Of a stretch of 64,000 nt of DNA, positions 9,163-21,197 are shown in pieces (the stretch's first letter is position 1; each line of letters opens with the position of its first letter). The stretch comes from Stutzerimonas sp. S1. Its GTDB lineage: Bacteria > Pseudomonadota > Gammaproteobacteria > Pseudomonadales > Pseudomonadaceae. The stretch covers positions 1 through 64,000 of the forward strand of contig NZ_JAOEIY010000008.1 in NCBI RefSeq assembly GCF_025966695.1, in the 5' to 3' direction. Both the position numbers and the translations under genes were made by a program. The notes beneath the pieces were generated by a model. The model was not told where the DNA came from. It worked only from the letters and a program-made list of their open reading frames with translations, and did no database searches.

Positions 9163-9818
9163 CGGGCCAGCTCCATGCGGTTTTCCAGGCGGCGCACGCA
9201 CCAGGCGAGGCCGAGGCTGAGAATGAGGAAGAACAGGCCGACCATGGTGATCGGCTCGAGATAGCGGAAACTCTCGGAGCCGATGTTCTTGGCCCGCTGC
9301 ATGATTTCCACCACGGTGATCGCCGACAGTACCGGCGTGTCCTTGAGGATCGAGATCAGGTAGTTGCCCAGCGCCGGCAGCACCGGACGCAGCGCTTGCG
9401 GCAGGATCACGTCGCGGTAGGCGGTCCAGGGCTTCATGTTCAGCGCGGTGACGGCTTCCCACTGCGAACGTGGCACCGCATCCAGGCCGGCGCGGTACAC
9501 CTCGGCGGTGTAGCAGGCGTAATGCAGGGCAATGCCGATGATGCCCGCCTGCATCGCGCTGAGGTTGAGACCGTAGTTGGGGAACACGTAGAACAGGAAG
9601 TACACCTGGATCAGCAGCGGTGTGCTGCGGATGAACTCGATCAGCCCGGTGATCGGCCAGGATAGCCAGCGCAGGCGGCTGCGGCGGCCAATGGCGAGGA
9701 ACAGGCCGAGCACCACGGCGATGGCGAAACCGGCCAGGGCGATGCCGATGGTGGTCAGCGAGGCATCCAGCAGGCGCGGCAGGATTTCGCGGGCGAACTG
9801 CCAGTCGAAGAAGTTCAT
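9159..9818 (-). CDS. ehuD: ABC transporter permease, EhuD-like
   Basis: This 219-residue permease has about five membrane segments and the EAA cytoplasmic loop (EAVTALNMKPWTAYRDVILPQAL), which docks to the ATPase. It belongs to the HisM/GlnP family of polar amino acid permeases. Its start overlaps the preceding permease (9815-9818), so both are translated together and should form the heterodimeric channel. The substrate is inferred from the EhuB-like binding protein. Confidence 0.84.
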   Translation of the reverse strand: MNFFDWQFAREILPRLLDASLTTIGIALAGFAIAVVLGLFLAIGRRSRLRWLSWPITGLIEFIRSTPLLIQVYFLFYVFPNYGLNLSAMQAGIIGIALHYACYTAEVYRAGLDAVPRSQWEAVTALNMKPWTAYRDVILPQALRPVLPALGNYLISILKDTPVLSAITVVEIMQRAKNIGSESFRYLEPITMVGLFFLILSLGLAWCVRRLENRMELAR

Positions 9819-10474
9819 GACAGGCCTCCGCGCATCCGTCCGCGGGCCAGCCGGCGCTCCAGCTGGCGCATGCCGAAGTTGATCGCCTGGGCCAGGACGA
9901 AGTAGATCACCAGTGCCAGGCCGAAGATCTCCAGGGTCATCAGCGTCGCCTGATCCAGCTGGCGGGCACGGAAGGCGAGATCCGACAGGGTGATCAGCGA
10001 TACCAGCGAGGTGTTCTTCAGCAACTCGATCAGCAGGTTGGTGCCGGGCGGAATTGCTGCGAGCAATGCCTGCGGCAGGATGATCCGGCGCATGCGCGTC
10101 AGCGGCGTCATGTTCAGCGCCTGACAGGCTTCGTGCTGGCCGCGATGCACCGAGCGGATCGCGCCCCGCAGCACCTCGGCGCCGTAGGCACCGATGTTCA
10201 GGCCCAGCCCGATCACGGCCACGGTGAAGGCACTCATCTCGACATTGAACGGTGGCAGCGGCAGCACGAAGTACAGCCAGAACAGCTGCACCAGCAGCGA
10301 CGAGCCGCGGAAGACCTCGATATAGGTGATGGCCAGCCAGCGCAATGGCGCCACTGGCGAGAGCCGGGCCAGTGCGGCGATCAGCGCACAGGCGATGGCC
10401 AGCAGGGAGCCGAAGAAAGTCACCTTCACGGTGATCCAGGCACCCTGCAGCAGCAGAGGAAGCAGTTCGATCAT
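9815..10474 (-). CDS. ehuC: ABC transporter permease, EhuC-like
   Basis: This is the second 219-residue permease of the HisM/GlnP family, paralogous to its neighbour. The EAA loop is EACQALNMTPLTRMRRIILPQAL. It is separated by 120 bp from the binding-protein gene, and that gap contains a stem-loop. It overlaps the next permease by 4 bp. The tandem of unlike permeases is typical of ectoine and amino acid importers. Confidence 0.84.
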   Translation of the reverse strand: MIELLPLLLQGAWITVKVTFFGSLLAIACALIAALARLSPVAPLRWLAITYIEVFRGSSLLVQLFWLYFVLPLPPFNVEMSAFTVAVIGLGLNIGAYGAEVLRGAIRSVHRGQHEACQALNMTPLTRMRRIILPQALLAAIPPGTNLLIELLKNTSLVSLITLSDLAFRARQLDQATLMTLEIFGLALVIYFVLAQAINFGMRQLERRLARGRMRGGLS

Positions 10475-10507
10475 GATGGCGCTATCCGGTTTCCGGAGCG
10501 CTGAGCG

Positions 10508-10533
10508 AGGCTGCGCAAACAGCGGCGCAGCCT
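10508..10533. promoter_or_regulatory. Intercistronic stem-loop between ehuB and ehuC
   Basis: A perfect 9-bp GC-rich stem (10508-10516 with 10525-10533) has an 8-base loop and no T tract. Similar hairpins after periplasmic binding-protein genes are known to slow 3' decay, so that more binding protein than permease is made. That role is inferred here. Confidence 0.55.
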
Positions 10534-10594
10534 TGATCAGCGTTCACAGGCGGGACAGCGGGTCGACAGCGCCAACCAGCCGTCCCGACAGGCT

Positions 10595-11452
10595 TCAGGC
10601 GCCGCAGAGTTCGGCGGCAGTCTTGTCGGTGATGTTGGAGCGATCGAAGCCGAACGGCTCGATGGTCTTCAGATGCTCCTCGCTGCCCAGCCACTGCTTG
10701 AGCTCGGCATTGACCGCATCACGTAGCGCCTTGTCCTGCGGACGGAAGGCCAGCGCACCGTAGCCGGCACGGGACGGGTCGTCCTTGAAGTCGGCGATGG
10801 CCTCGACATCGTCACCGGCCTTGTCGGCCAGCCCCTTCATGGTCAGCTGGGTGCCGATGGCGGCGTCGGCGCGACCGCTGCGTACGGCCTGCAGCTGCGA
10901 GGTGGTATCCGGGACCTGCAGGATCTGCGAATCCTTGATGCCGGCCTTGCGCGCATAACCGAGGTTCACCGTGCCGGACATGATGGCGATCTTCACGTCG
11001 GGGTTGTTGGCGATGTCCTCGTAGCTGCGCAGGTTCTTCGGGTTGCCTTCGGCTACCAGCAGGGTGTCGAGCAGGCGGTAATGCGGATCGGTGAACAGCA
11101 CCTGCTTGCAGCGCTCGGGGGTGATGTACATGCCGGCGGCGATGAGGTCGAAGCGCCCGGCGCGCAGGCCGGGGATCAGCGAGCCCCACTCGGTGAGCAC
11201 CGGTTTGATGGTGTCGATCTGCATGCGCTCGAACACCTTGCGCACGATCTCCGGTGATTCGCCGGTGACGCTGCCGTCGAGGGCGGTGTAGGCGAAGGGG
11301 GTTTCGTTGGCGTATCCAATGCGGACGCTGCTGCTGTCCTTGATCTCTTCCAGGGTATCGGCCTGGGTCAGGCTGCCGAAGCTGATGCTGGCCAGAGCGG
11401 TACAACCGATCAGCAGCCGGCGAGTGAGTGTCGGGATGGTGGTGTTCCTCAT
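10595..11452 (-). CDS. ehuB: Periplasmic solute-binding protein, ectoine/hydroxyectoine type (EhuB-like)
   Basis: This 285-residue family 3 solute-binding protein has an N-terminal signal peptide (about 1-30). The mature part starts with the ligand-binding lobe IGYANETPFAY. The sequence DLIAAGMYITPERC is characteristic of EhuB rather than of general amino acid binders, which is why I prefer ectoine/hydroxyectoine. The ATG at 11452 has CAGGAG upstream; the frame extends further without support. It is the first gene of the four-gene operon. No ectoine synthesis or breakdown genes lie nearby, so the ligand remains a prediction. Confidence 0.82.
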   Translation of the reverse strand: MRNTTIPTLTRRLLIGCTALASISFGSLTQADTLEEIKDSSSVRIGYANETPFAYTALDGSVTGESPEIVRKVFERMQIDTIKPVLTEWGSLIPGLRAGRFDLIAAGMYITPERCKQVLFTDPHYRLLDTLLVAEGNPKNLRSYEDIANNPDVKIAIMSGTVNLGYARKAGIKDSQILQVPDTTSQLQAVRSGRADAAIGTQLTMKGLADKAGDDVEAIADFKDDPSRAGYGALAFRPQDKALRDAVNAELKQWLGSEEHLKTIEPFGFDRSNITDKTAAELCGA

Positions 11453-11836
11453 GGGAGATTCTCCTGTTCCTTGTAGAGACCCGAGGAATCGGATCGTTGT
11501 GTTTTTTAGGAGGGATATCGCGCACTTGGTTGGTTGATGGGCTTTATGACGACAACAAGGTTCAAAAGGTTCGGCGGCAATAGTCTTAAGTAATTGATGT
11601 GCAGCGCGAGATTGATCCTTGACGATGCCAAACGGAGGGTACAAAAGCTCGGCATAAAAGGGAAATCGGTGGCCATTTGAGGTGAATGGATGCGATAGCG
11701 ATGAATCCTGCAGATCTGCAGAGATGCGCAGCGATTCAGGGGCTCACGCTGAAAGCAGCGCTTGTCGATTGATAAAACGAAACGACCCGCCAGAGGCGGG
11801 TCGTTACATGCGGGCAGTGGCGTGGGTCTCAGGCGC
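11453..11836. other. Intergenic region upstream of ehuB and downstream of trkA
   Basis: This 384-bp region holds no convincing gene on either strand. The half nearest ehuB must contain its promoter and leader. It is less GC-rich than its surroundings (TTTTTTAGG, GACGACAACAAGG). I found no clear -35/-10 pair or operator. The half nearest trkA contains the trkA terminator. Confidence 0.6.
11771..11805 (-). terminator. Intrinsic terminator of trkA
   Basis: A perfect 11-bp stem (11781-11791 with 11795-11805) with a 3-base loop lies 32 bp past the trkA stop. On the minus strand it is followed by TCGTTTTAT, a T-rich run, which fits a terminator for the trkA-side transcript. Confidence 0.85.
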
Positions 11837-13210
11837 CTAGAAGAAGGTCAGACCGGCCTGGAACAGGCGCTCCACATCGCGGATGTGCTTCTTGTCCACC
11901 AGGAACAGGATCACGTGATCGCCTGACTCGATCACCGTGTTGTCGTGGGCGATCAGCACCTCTTCGTCACGGATGACCGCGCCGATGGTGGCCCCTGGCG
12001 GCAACGCGATCTGGCTGATCATGCGCCCGACCACCTTGCTCGACCGTGAGTCGCCGTGGGCGATCACCTCGATCGCCTCGGCGGCACCGCGACGCAGCGA
12101 GTGAGCGCTGACGATGTCGCCGCGGCGCACGTGAGTGAGCAGTGTGCCGATGGTTGCCAACTGCGGGCTGATGGCGATATCGATCTCGCCACCTTGCACC
12201 AGGTCGACGTAAGCGGTGTTGTTGATGATGCACATGACCTTGCGGGCGCCAAGGCGCTTGGCCAGCAGCGACGACATGATGTTGGCTTCGTCGTCGTTGG
12301 TCAGCGCGAGGAACACGTCGGCATCATTGATGTTCTCTTCCACCAGCAGGTCGCGGTCCGAAGCGCTGCCCTGCAGGATTACCGTGCTGTCGAGGGTTTC
12401 CGACAGGTAGCGACAGCGCGCTGGGCTCATCTCGATGATCTTCACCTGGTAGCGGCTTTCGATAGCTTCGGCCAGGCGCTCGCCGATGTGGCCGCCACCG
12501 GCGATGACGATGCGCTTGTAGTTCTCGTCGAGGCGCCGCATCTCGCTCATCACCGCGCGGATATGGCCCTTGGCGGCGATGAAGAACACCTCGTCGTCCG
12601 CCTCGATCACCGTATCGCCCTGCGGCAGGATCGCGTGGTTGCGGCGAAAGATGGCCGCCACCCGCGTATCGACGTTGGGCATATGGCGCCGGATCTGGCG
12701 CAGTTCCTGTCCGACCAGCGGACCGCCGTAGTAGGCGCGTACGGCCACTAGCTGGGCCTTGCCGCCGGCGAAGTCGATGACCTGCAGCGAACCGGGATGC
12801 TCGATCAGCCGCTTGATGTAGTTGGTCACCACCTGTTCCGGGCTGATCAGCACGTCCACCGGGATGGCCTCGTTGTTGAACAGGCCGGCGTGCACCAGGT
12901 AGGCCGACTCGCGCACCCGGGCGATCTTGGTCGGCGTGTGAAACAGGGTATAGGCGACCTGGCAGGCGACCATGTTGGTCTCGTCGCTGTTGGTCACCGC
13001 CACCAGCATGTCGGCGTCATCCGCGCCGGCCTGACGCAGTACCGTGGGGAACGAACCGCGGCCGTGGATGGTGCGGATGTCCAGGCGGTCGCCGAGATCG
13101 CGCAGGCGATCACCGTCGGTGTCCACTACGGTGATGTCGTTGGCCTCGCTGGCCAGGTGCTCGGCGAGGGTGCCGCCGACCTGGCCGGCTCCGAGAATGA
13201 TGATCTTCAA
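11837..13210 (-). CDS. trkA: TrkA, NAD-binding regulatory subunit of the Trk potassium uptake system
   Basis: This 457-residue cytosolic protein has the duplicated RCK architecture of TrkA: an N-terminal Rossmann domain starting [19 protein letters not shown], its TrkA-C domain, and a second Rossmann domain with [13 protein letters not shown] at about 235-248 followed by a second TrkA-C. It gates the membrane channel TrkH/TrkG in response to nucleotides. It follows rsmB by 57 bp, ending the run def-fmt-rsmB-trkA. The channel gene is not in the window. Confidence 0.96.
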   Translation of the reverse strand: MKIIILGAGQVGGTLAEHLASEANDITVVDTDGDRLRDLGDRLDIRTIHGRGSFPTVLRQAGADDADMLVAVTNSDETNMVACQVAYTLFHTPTKIARVRESAYLVHAGLFNNEAIPVDVLISPEQVVTNYIKRLIEHPGSLQVIDFAGGKAQLVAVRAYYGGPLVGQELRQIRRHMPNVDTRVAAIFRRNHAILPQGDTVIEADDEVFFIAAKGHIRAVMSEMRRLDENYKRIVIAGGGHIGERLAEAIESRYQVKIIEMSPARCRYLSETLDSTVILQGSASDRDLLVEENINDADVFLALTNDDEANIMSSLLAKRLGARKVMCIINNTAYVDLVQGGEIDIAISPQLATIGTLLTHVRRGDIVSAHSLRRGAAEAIEVIAHGDSRSSKVVGRMISQIALPPGATIGAVIRDEEVLIAHDNTVIESGDHVILFLVDKKHIRDVERLFQAGLTFF

Positions 13211-13267
13211 GCGATCGCTCCTGAAAAGCGGCTGGTGCGCGGCTTACCGGCGTCCAGCCCGGCCCCG

Positions 13268-14590
13268 TTACGAATTGACGTCGCGCGGCTGCGCGGCAAT
13301 CTTGATCAGCTTGGCATAGTAGAAGCCGTCGTGGCCGTTCAGCTGCGGTAACAACTGGCGACCGTGAGCCTGCGCCAGGCCGAAGCTGTTCGGCAGGTCG
13401 AGTTCGCGCGCACCGGGGGTGCGTTCGAGGAACGCGCCAATCACCTCGCGGTTCTCCGTGGGGAGCACCGAGCAGGTGGCGTAGAGCAGAATGCCGCCGA
13501 CCGCGAGCGTTGGCCACAGCGCGTCGAGCATCGCGCCCTGCAACGCCGCAAGCGGTGCAATGTCCTCGGCCTGGCGAGTCAGCTTGATGTCCGGGTGGCG
13601 CCGGATCACACCGGTGGCCGAGCAGGGCGCATCAAGCAGGATGCGCTGAAACGGCTGGCCGTCCCACCAGCGCTCGGTGGCACGCGCGTCATCGGCAATC
13701 AGTTCGGCGTTCAGTTGCAGTCGATCGAGATTTTCACGCACCCGCAGCAGGCGCTTGGGTTCCAGGTCCAGGGCGATCAGCCCCGCGAGCTGCGGTTCGC
13801 GCTCGAGCAGGTGGCAGGTCTTGCCACCTGGGGCACAGCAGGCATCCAGCACACGCTGGCCGGGCGCCAGCTCCAGCAGCGCGGCGGCCAGCTGCGCGGC
13901 CTCGTCCTGCACGCTGACGCGCCCTTCGGCAAAACCGGGTAGCTGGTACACATCGCAGGGGCTGGCGAGCCGGATGCCGTCCTCGCTGAACGCGCACGGC
14001 TCGGCATCGATTCCGGCGGTCTGCAGTTCGGCAAGATAGGCGTCGCGGCTGGTCTGACGGCGGTTGACCCGCAGCATCATCGGCGGATGCGCGTTGTTCG
14101 CCGTGCAGATTGCCTCCCAATGTTCCGGCCAGTGCGCCTTGAGCGCCTTCTGCAGCCAGCGCGGATGGGCGACGCGGATTACCGGGTCGTGCTCCAGCTC
14201 GGCCAGCAGCGCCTCGCCTTCGCGCTGAGCGCGCCGTAGCACGGCATTGAGCAGACCCTTGGCCCAAGGCTTCTTCAGCTTGTCGACACAACCGACGGTC
14301 TCGCCGATGGCGGCATGGGCCGGGATGCGGGTATGGAACAGCTGATAAAGGCCAACTAGCAACAACGCCTCGACGTCGCGATCAGCGGCTTTGAATGGCT
14401 TCTGCAACAGCTTGTCTGCCAGCCCCGCCAGCCGCGGCTGCCAGCGCGCGGTGCCGAAGGCCAGTTCCTGGGTCAGCCCGCGATCGCGTGCTTCGACCTT
14501 GCCGAGCACCTCGGGCAGGCTGCTGCCTAGCGACGCCTTGCCGGAGAGCACCGTGGCCAGCGCTCGCGCTGCCGCCAGACGCGGATTCAT
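13268..14590 (-). CDS. rsmB: 16S rRNA (cytosine-967) C5-methyltransferase
   Basis: RsmB methylates C967 of 16S rRNA using S-adenosylmethionine. The 440-residue protein has an N-terminal NusB-like RNA-binding domain (about 1-140) and a C-terminal Rossmann methyltransferase. It carries the SAM site [15 protein letters not shown], the [15 protein letters not shown] motif and the catalytic TCS within LLYATCSV. The start ATG overlaps the fmt stop (ATGA), so I reject the longer frame up to 14710. Confidence 0.96.
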   Translation of the reverse strand: MNPRLAAARALATVLSGKASLGSSLPEVLGKVEARDRGLTQELAFGTARWQPRLAGLADKLLQKPFKAADRDVEALLLVGLYQLFHTRIPAHAAIGETVGCVDKLKKPWAKGLLNAVLRRAQREGEALLAELEHDPVIRVAHPRWLQKALKAHWPEHWEAICTANNAHPPMMLRVNRRQTSRDAYLAELQTAGIDAEPCAFSEDGIRLASPCDVYQLPGFAEGRVSVQDEAAQLAAALLELAPGQRVLDACCAPGGKTCHLLEREPQLAGLIALDLEPKRLLRVRENLDRLQLNAELIADDARATERWWDGQPFQRILLDAPCSATGVIRRHPDIKLTRQAEDIAPLAALQGAMLDALWPTLAVGGILLYATCSVLPTENREVIGAFLERTPGARELDLPNSFGLAQAHGRQLLPQLNGHDGFYYAKLIKIAAQPRDVNS

Positions 14591-15519
14591 TGACCGAGCA
14601 CCAGGCCGGGGGCGAACTGGTCGCGACGACTGTTGTACAGATCGGCGAAGCTCAGCGGTTTGCCGCCGGGCAGTTGCAAGCGCGTCAGCCGTAGGGCGCC
14701 CTCGCCACAAGCGATCGTCAGTCCGTCCTTGTTCGCATCGAGAATCTGCCCCGGCGCGCCCTGCCCTTCGCCCAGGCAGGCACCATGAATCTTCAGCGTT
14801 TCACCGTTCAGCATGCTGTGACAGATCGGCCAGGGGTTGAAGGCGCGGACCAGCCGCTCCAGCTCGACCGCCGGGCGTGTCCAGTCGATGCGCGCCTCGT
14901 CCTTGCTCAGCTTGTGCGCATAGGTGGCGAGGCTATCGTCCTGCGCTTCGGGCACCAGCGAACCCGCCGCCAGCGCATCGATGGCTTGCACCACCGCCTG
15001 CGAGCCGAGCACGGCGAGACGGTCGTGCAGCGTGCCGCCGGTATCGTCAGCGCTGATCGGCGTGCTCACCTTGAGCAGCATCGGCCCGGTGTCCAGACCG
15101 GCTTCCATTTGCATCACCGTGACGCCGGATTCGCTGTCGCCGGCTTCGATAGCACGCTGGATCGGTGCGGCACCACGCCAGCGTGGCAGCAGCGAGGCAT
15201 GGCTGTTGATGCAACCCAGACGCGGCATATCGAGCACTGCTTGCGGCAGGATCAGGCCATAGGCGACCACTACCATCAGATCGGCCTGCAGCGCGGCCAG
15301 CTCGGCCTGTGCCGCCGGATCGCGCAGGGTCTGTGGCTGGTACACAGGAATGCCATGCTGCAGAGCAAGCTGCTTGACCGGGCTGGGCGTCAGCTTCTGG
15401 CCACGACCGGCGGGTCGGTCTGGTTGGGTGTAGACGGCGATGATCGACTTGCCCGCATCCAGCAGGGCCTGCAGATGCTGGGCGGCGAATTCCGGGGTAC
15501 CGGCAAAGACAATGCGCAT
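14587..15519 (-). CDS. fmt: Methionyl-tRNA formyltransferase
   Basis: Fmt formylates initiator Met-tRNA with 10-formyltetrahydrofolate. The 310-residue protein starts [16 protein letters not shown] and contains the active-site stretch [20 protein letters not shown] (N, H and the later D), followed by the C-terminal tRNA-binding OB-like domain. It overlaps rsmB by 4 bp and follows def by 54 bp, the classical def-fmt-rsmB arrangement. Confidence 0.97.
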   Translation of the reverse strand: MRIVFAGTPEFAAQHLQALLDAGKSIIAVYTQPDRPAGRGQKLTPSPVKQLALQHGIPVYQPQTLRDPAAQAELAALQADLMVVVAYGLILPQAVLDMPRLGCINSHASLLPRWRGAAPIQRAIEAGDSESGVTVMQMEAGLDTGPMLLKVSTPISADDTGGTLHDRLAVLGSQAVVQAIDALAAGSLVPEAQDDSLATYAHKLSKDEARIDWTRPAVELERLVRAFNPWPICHSMLNGETLKIHGACLGEGQGAPGQILDANKDGLTIACGEGALRLTRLQLPGGKPLSFADLYNSRRDQFAPGLVLGQ

Positions 15520-15536
15520 GGAGGTCTCGCTAAGAA

Positions 15537-15560
15537 AAAGGCCTGCCGCAGCAAGCCTTT
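15537..15560 (-). terminator. Terminator-like hairpin between def and fmt
   Basis: Read on the minus strand, a 10-bp stem with one G-T pair (15560-15551 with 15546-15537) closes a TGCG tetraloop and runs into TTTTTCTTA. This has the shape of an intrinsic terminator, yet it sits between two genes usually co-transcribed. It may make termination partial after def. Confidence 0.6.
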
Positions 15561-15573
15561 CGGGAATCGACGA

Positions 15574-16080
15574 TCAAGCCTGCTGGCGGTGCAGTTTTTC
15601 CAGCTTCTTCTTGATCCGGTCGCGCTTGAGGTTGGAGAGGTAATCGACGAACAGCTTGCCGTTGAGGTGATCGCATTCGTGCTGGATGCACACCGCCAGC
15701 AGCCCTTCAGCGATCAGTTCGTAGGGTTGGCCATCGCGATCCAGCGCCTTGACCTTGACCCTCTGCGGGCGGTCGACATTCTCGTAGAAACCGGGCACCG
15801 ACAGACAGCCTTCCTGATACTGGTCCTTCTCGTCGGTAAGCGGCTCGAACTCCGGGTTGATGAAGACCCGCGGCTCGCTCTTGTCCTCGGACAGATCCAT
15901 CACCACCACGCGCTTGTGCACGTTGACTTGCGTCGCGGCCAAGCCGATTCCGGGAGCCTCGTACATGGTTTCGAACATGTCGTCGATCAGCTGACGGAGG
16001 GCGTCGTCGACCACATCCACCGGCTTGGCGATGGTGCGCAGGCGCGGATCGGGAAATTCAAGGATGTTCAGAATGGCCAT
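15574..16080 (-). CDS. def: Peptide deformylase
   Basis: Def removes the N-formyl group from new proteins. The 168-residue enzyme shows all three family motifs: [17 protein letters not shown] (metal-binding Cys) and QHECDHLNG (the HExxH zinc/iron motif). It is transcribed divergently from the LysM protein and lies upstream of fmt. A second peptide deformylase could exist elsewhere, but this is the one in the canonical fmt context. Confidence 0.97.
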   Translation of the reverse strand: MAILNILEFPDPRLRTIAKPVDVVDDALRQLIDDMFETMYEAPGIGLAATQVNVHKRVVVMDLSEDKSEPRVFINPEFEPLTDEKDQYQEGCLSVPGFYENVDRPQRVKVKALDRDGQPYELIAEGLLAVCIQHECDHLNGKLFVDYLSNLKRDRIKKKLEKLHRQQA

Positions 16081-16228
16081 ATGCGTTTGTGATGCACTTA
16101 TGGAATAAAGTCAAAAGCCGCTGCTAAGATGCCCGGCAGCTTGGAAATCGGCTTCACGCCGCATTCCACAAGGGTTCCGCGGCGCTAGGGCGCTTTACGT
16201 GAAGGCACATCATAAAGGGATTCACCAC
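16081..16228. promoter_or_regulatory. Divergent promoter region between def and the LysM gene
   Basis: The 148-bp space separates two divergent starts and must hold promoters for both. TAAGAT at about 16123-16128 resembles a -10 box pointing toward the LysM gene, but no -35 box at proper spacing is convincing. Confidence 0.4.
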
Positions 16229-17254
16229 ATGAGGAAATCACTACTCGCCCTGCTGCTGGTGGCGGTCGGCGGCATCGCCCAGGCCGCGGTACAGCTGAAG
16301 GACGGCCATCCTGAGCGCTATACCGTGGTGAAGGGAGATACCCTGTGGGACATCTCCGGGCGCTTCCTCAAGGAACCCTGGAAATGGCCGGAGCTCTGGC
16401 ACGCCAACCCGCAGATCGAGAATCCCCATCTGATCTATCCAGGTGACAGCCTGAGCCTCGTCTATATCGACGGTCAGCCGCGTCTGGTGCTCAATCGTGG
16501 CGCATCGCGCGGCACCATCAAACTGTCGCCTACCATGCGCACCACGCCGATGGCTGATGCCATTCCGACCATCCCGCTGGAGGCGATCAACAGCTTCCTG
16601 CTGAGCAACCGCATCGTCGACAGCGAAGAGCAGTTCAAGGGTGCGCCGTACATCGTCGCCGGCAATGCCGAACGCGTGGTCAGTGGTTCCGGTGATCGCG
16701 TCTATGGGCGCGGCAGCTTTGCCGATGGCATGCCGGTTTACGGCATCTTCCGTCAGGGCAAGAGCTACGTCGATCCGGACACCGGCGAATTCCTCGGCAT
16801 CAACGCCGATGATGTCGGCACGGCCGAAGTTCTCGAGCGCGAAGGCGACATCGCCACCCTGCAACTCACTCGTACCAGTCAGGAAGTCCGCCTGGGCGAC
16901 CGCCTGTTCGCCAGTGAGGAGCGCTCGGTGAACTCCACCTTCATGCCCAGCGCGCCGGCCGGTCAGGTCGATGGGGTGATTCTCGACGTACCGCGTGGCG
17001 TGACCCAGATCGGCCAGTTCGATGTGGTGACTCTCAACAAGGGCACCCGCGACGGTCTGCAGGATGGCAACGTGCTGGCGGTGTACAAGACCGGCGAAAC
17101 AGTGCGTGATCGGGTCACCGGCGAGAACGTGAAGATTCCGGACGAGCGTTCCGGCCTGCTGATGGTCTTTCGTGCTTACGAAAAGCTGAGCTACGGTCTG
17201 GTCCTACAGGCCACCCGCTCGCTGGCTGTACGCGACAAGGTGCGTAACCCGTAA
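16229..17254 (+). CDS. Exported LysM-domain protein (peptidoglycan binding)
   Basis: This 341-residue protein has a signal peptide (about 1-18, ending IAQAA) and an N-terminal LysM domain at about 30-80 (YTVVKGDTLWDISGRF...IYPGDSL) that should bind peptidoglycan. The remaining 250 residues form a conserved but uncharacterised region without catalytic motif. It sits between def and dprA, as in other pseudomonads. I infer a periplasmic cell-wall-associated role. It ends at a strong terminator. Confidence 0.9.
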   Translation: MRKSLLALLLVAVGGIAQAAVQLKDGHPERYTVVKGDTLWDISGRFLKEPWKWPELWHANPQIENPHLIYPGDSLSLVYIDGQPRLVLNRGASRGTIKLSPTMRTTPMADAIPTIPLEAINSFLLSNRIVDSEEQFKGAPYIVAGNAERVVSGSGDRVYGRGSFADGMPVYGIFRQGKSYVDPDTGEFLGINADDVGTAEVLEREGDIATLQLTRTSQEVRLGDRLFASEERSVNSTFMPSAPAGQVDGVILDVPRGVTQIGQFDVVTLNKGTRDGLQDGNVLAVYKTGETVRDRVTGENVKIPDERSGLLMVFRAYEKLSYGLVLQATRSLAVRDKVRNP

Positions 17255-17259
17255 GCCCA

Positions 17260-17290
17260 CAAGCCCCGCGAAATGCGGGGCTTGTTCTAT
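17260..17290 (+). terminator. Intrinsic terminator after the LysM gene
   Basis: A perfect 10-bp stem (17260-17269 with 17275-17284) with a GAAAT loop begins 6 bp after the stop and is followed by TTCTATT. It separates the LysM gene from dprA. Confidence 0.85.
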
Positions 17291-17347
17291 TCCCTGCCGG
17301 AAAACCACCGCAAGGATGCGGTGCGCAGAGCCAAGGAGCGCTCGCCC

Positions 17348-18442
17348 ATGCCTGCCATATCGCCTGCCGAACTCGAAGCCCGCCTGCGCCTGCATCTGTT
17401 GCCTGAACTGGGCCCGCGGCGGTGGCAGCGTCTGCTCAGCGCCTTCCCTGATGCCAGCTCGGCGCTGAGCGCCCCGGCCGGTGCCTGGCGTGCTCTGGGG
17501 CTGCCGGCGAGCTGCGCCGAGCCGCGGCGTAGCGCGGCGATTCGCGAGCGTGCCAGTGCCGCCCTCGCCTGGCTCGAGCAAACCGATCACCACTTGCTGT
17601 GCTGGGATGATCCCGGCTATCCGGCGCTGCTGGGCGAGCTGCCGGATGCACCACCGTTGCTGTTCGTCAGTGGTGATCCGGCGTTGCTCGAGCTGCCGCA
17701 ACTGGCCATGGTCGGTAGCCGTCGCGCGTCCCGTCCCGGGCTGGACAACGCCCAGGCGTTCGCCCGTAGTCTGGCGGGCGGTGGATTCGTGATCACCAGC
17801 GGCTTGGCGCTGGGTATCGATGGCGCGGCGCACCAGGGTGCGCTGGATGCGCGGGGCAAGACGATCGCGGTGCTCGGCACCGGCCTGCAGCGGCTTTATC
17901 CTCAGCGTCATGTGCGTCTGGCGGCGGCAATCGTCGAGGCTGGCGGCGCTCTGGTATCGGAGCTGCCGTTGGACTGCCCGCCGCAGGCCGGCAACTTTCC
18001 GCGCCGCAATCGCATCATCAGCGGGCTGTCGCTCGGCGTGCTGGTGGTCGAGGCGAGCCTCTCCAGTGGCTCGCTGATCACCGCGCGCCTGGCGGCCGAG
18101 CAGGGCCGCGAGGTTTATGCCATTCCCGGTTCGATTCACCATCCCGGGGCGCGTGGCTGCCATCAGCTCATCCGCCAAGGTGCAACGCTGGTGGAGAGCG
18201 TCGAGGACATTCTCGATGCGCTGCGTGGCTGGCAGCAGCTAGCGCCGGTCGAGGTCACGACGTTGCCGCAGATGGCAACGCATCCCGTGCTGGCGCCGTT
18301 GCACGCCGCACCGCTGAGCAGCGAGGCGTTGGCAGCTGCGGTTGGCCTGCCGTTGTCGCAGCTGCTGGCGCAGCTCACCGAGCTGGAGCTGGACGGTCTC
18401 GTCGCCAATGAAAACGGCCTGTGGTGCGCGCGTCGACACTGA
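17348..18442 (+). CDS. dprA: DNA-processing protein DprA (Smf)
   Basis: DprA binds incoming single-stranded DNA during natural transformation and loads RecA. The 364-residue protein has the Rossmann-like DprA fold with the family segments [38 protein letters not shown] and [12 protein letters not shown], and a C-terminal winged-helix (DprA-WH) region after about 295. I choose the ATG at 17348, which has AAGGAG 9 bp upstream. The frame runs 25 codons further into the preceding terminator. It lies between the LysM gene and tsaC. Confidence 0.95.
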   Translation: MPAISPAELEARLRLHLLPELGPRRWQRLLSAFPDASSALSAPAGAWRALGLPASCAEPRRSAAIRERASAALAWLEQTDHHLLCWDDPGYPALLGELPDAPPLLFVSGDPALLELPQLAMVGSRRASRPGLDNAQAFARSLAGGGFVITSGLALGIDGAAHQGALDARGKTIAVLGTGLQRLYPQRHVRLAAAIVEAGGALVSELPLDCPPQAGNFPRRNRIISGLSLGVLVVEASLSSGSLITARLAAEQGREVYAIPGSIHHPGARGCHQLIRQGATLVESVEDILDALRGWQQLAPVEVTTLPQMATHPVLAPLHAAPLSSEALAAAVGLPLSQLLAQLTELELDGLVANENGLWCARRH

Positions 18443-18504
18443 GCGACAGGTGTTTTTCCGCTGCGCTTGGGTACACTGCCGCGGTCTTTCGTTTGGAGGT
18501 CGCC

Positions 18505-19062
18505 ATGATCGGCAGTTGGCGTGTGCAGCAGGTCGCTCGGGTAGTCCGGGCCGGTGGCGTGATCGCCTATCCGACCGAGGCAGTCTGGGGGCTGGGGTGC
18601 AATCCGTGGGATGAGGAGGCGGTGCACCGGCTGTTGGCACTCAAGGCGCGGCCGGTGGAGAAAGGCCTGATACTGGTTGCCGACCACATCGACCAGTTCG
18701 ATTTCCTGCTCGAGGATCTGCCTGAGCGCTGGCTCGACCGCCTGGCGGGTAGCTGGCCGGGGCCGAATACCTGGTTGGTGCCGCATCGCGATCGGCTGCC
18801 CTCGTGGATCACCGGGCAGCACGACAGCGTCGCGTTGCGCGTCAGCGATCATCCGCTGGTAGCGCGTCTGTGCGCGCTGACCGGCCCGCTGGTGTCGACC
18901 TCGGCCAATCCCGCCGGGCGCCCGGCGGCGCGTTCGCGTCTACGGGTCGAGCAGTATTTCCCCGGCCAGCTGGATGCGGTGCTGAACGGTGCGCTGGGCG
19001 GGCGTCGCAATCCCAGCACGATCCGCGATGTACGTAACGGCGAGGTGATACGCCCGGCCTGA
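18505..19062 (+). CDS. tsaC: Threonylcarbamoyl-AMP synthase TsaC (YrdC/RimN)
   Basis: TsaC makes threonylcarbamoyl-AMP from threonine, bicarbonate and ATP for the t6A modification of tRNA. The 185-residue single-domain protein shows the YrdC signature: [16 protein letters not shown] near the N-terminus, the KARP element, and [14 protein letters not shown] near the C-terminus. The ATG has a GGAG site 7 bp upstream. It follows dprA by 62 bp on the same strand. Confidence 0.95.
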   Translation: MIGSWRVQQVARVVRAGGVIAYPTEAVWGLGCNPWDEEAVHRLLALKARPVEKGLILVADHIDQFDFLLEDLPERWLDRLAGSWPGPNTWLVPHRDRLPSWITGQHDSVALRVSDHPLVARLCALTGPLVSTSANPAGRPAARSRLRVEQYFPGQLDAVLNGALGGRRNPSTIRDVRNGEVIRPA

Positions 19063-19066
19063 ACGC

Positions 19067-19089
19067 GGCGGCGGGACAGGCCCGCCGCC
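19067..19089. terminator. Hairpin between convergent tsaC and qor
   Basis: A perfect 9-bp all-GC stem (19067-19075 with 19081-19089) with an ACAGG loop fills the 34-bp gap between two convergent genes. There is no T tract on either side, so it may be a weak or factor-assisted terminator. Confidence 0.45.
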
Positions 19090-19096
19090 CGGCAGC

Positions 19097-21143
<2,047 letters not shown>

Positions 21144-21197
21144 GGTTCGGCAGCGACCCCAAGAACAGCGCTGCATGCGCAGAGAGACGGAAGATTC

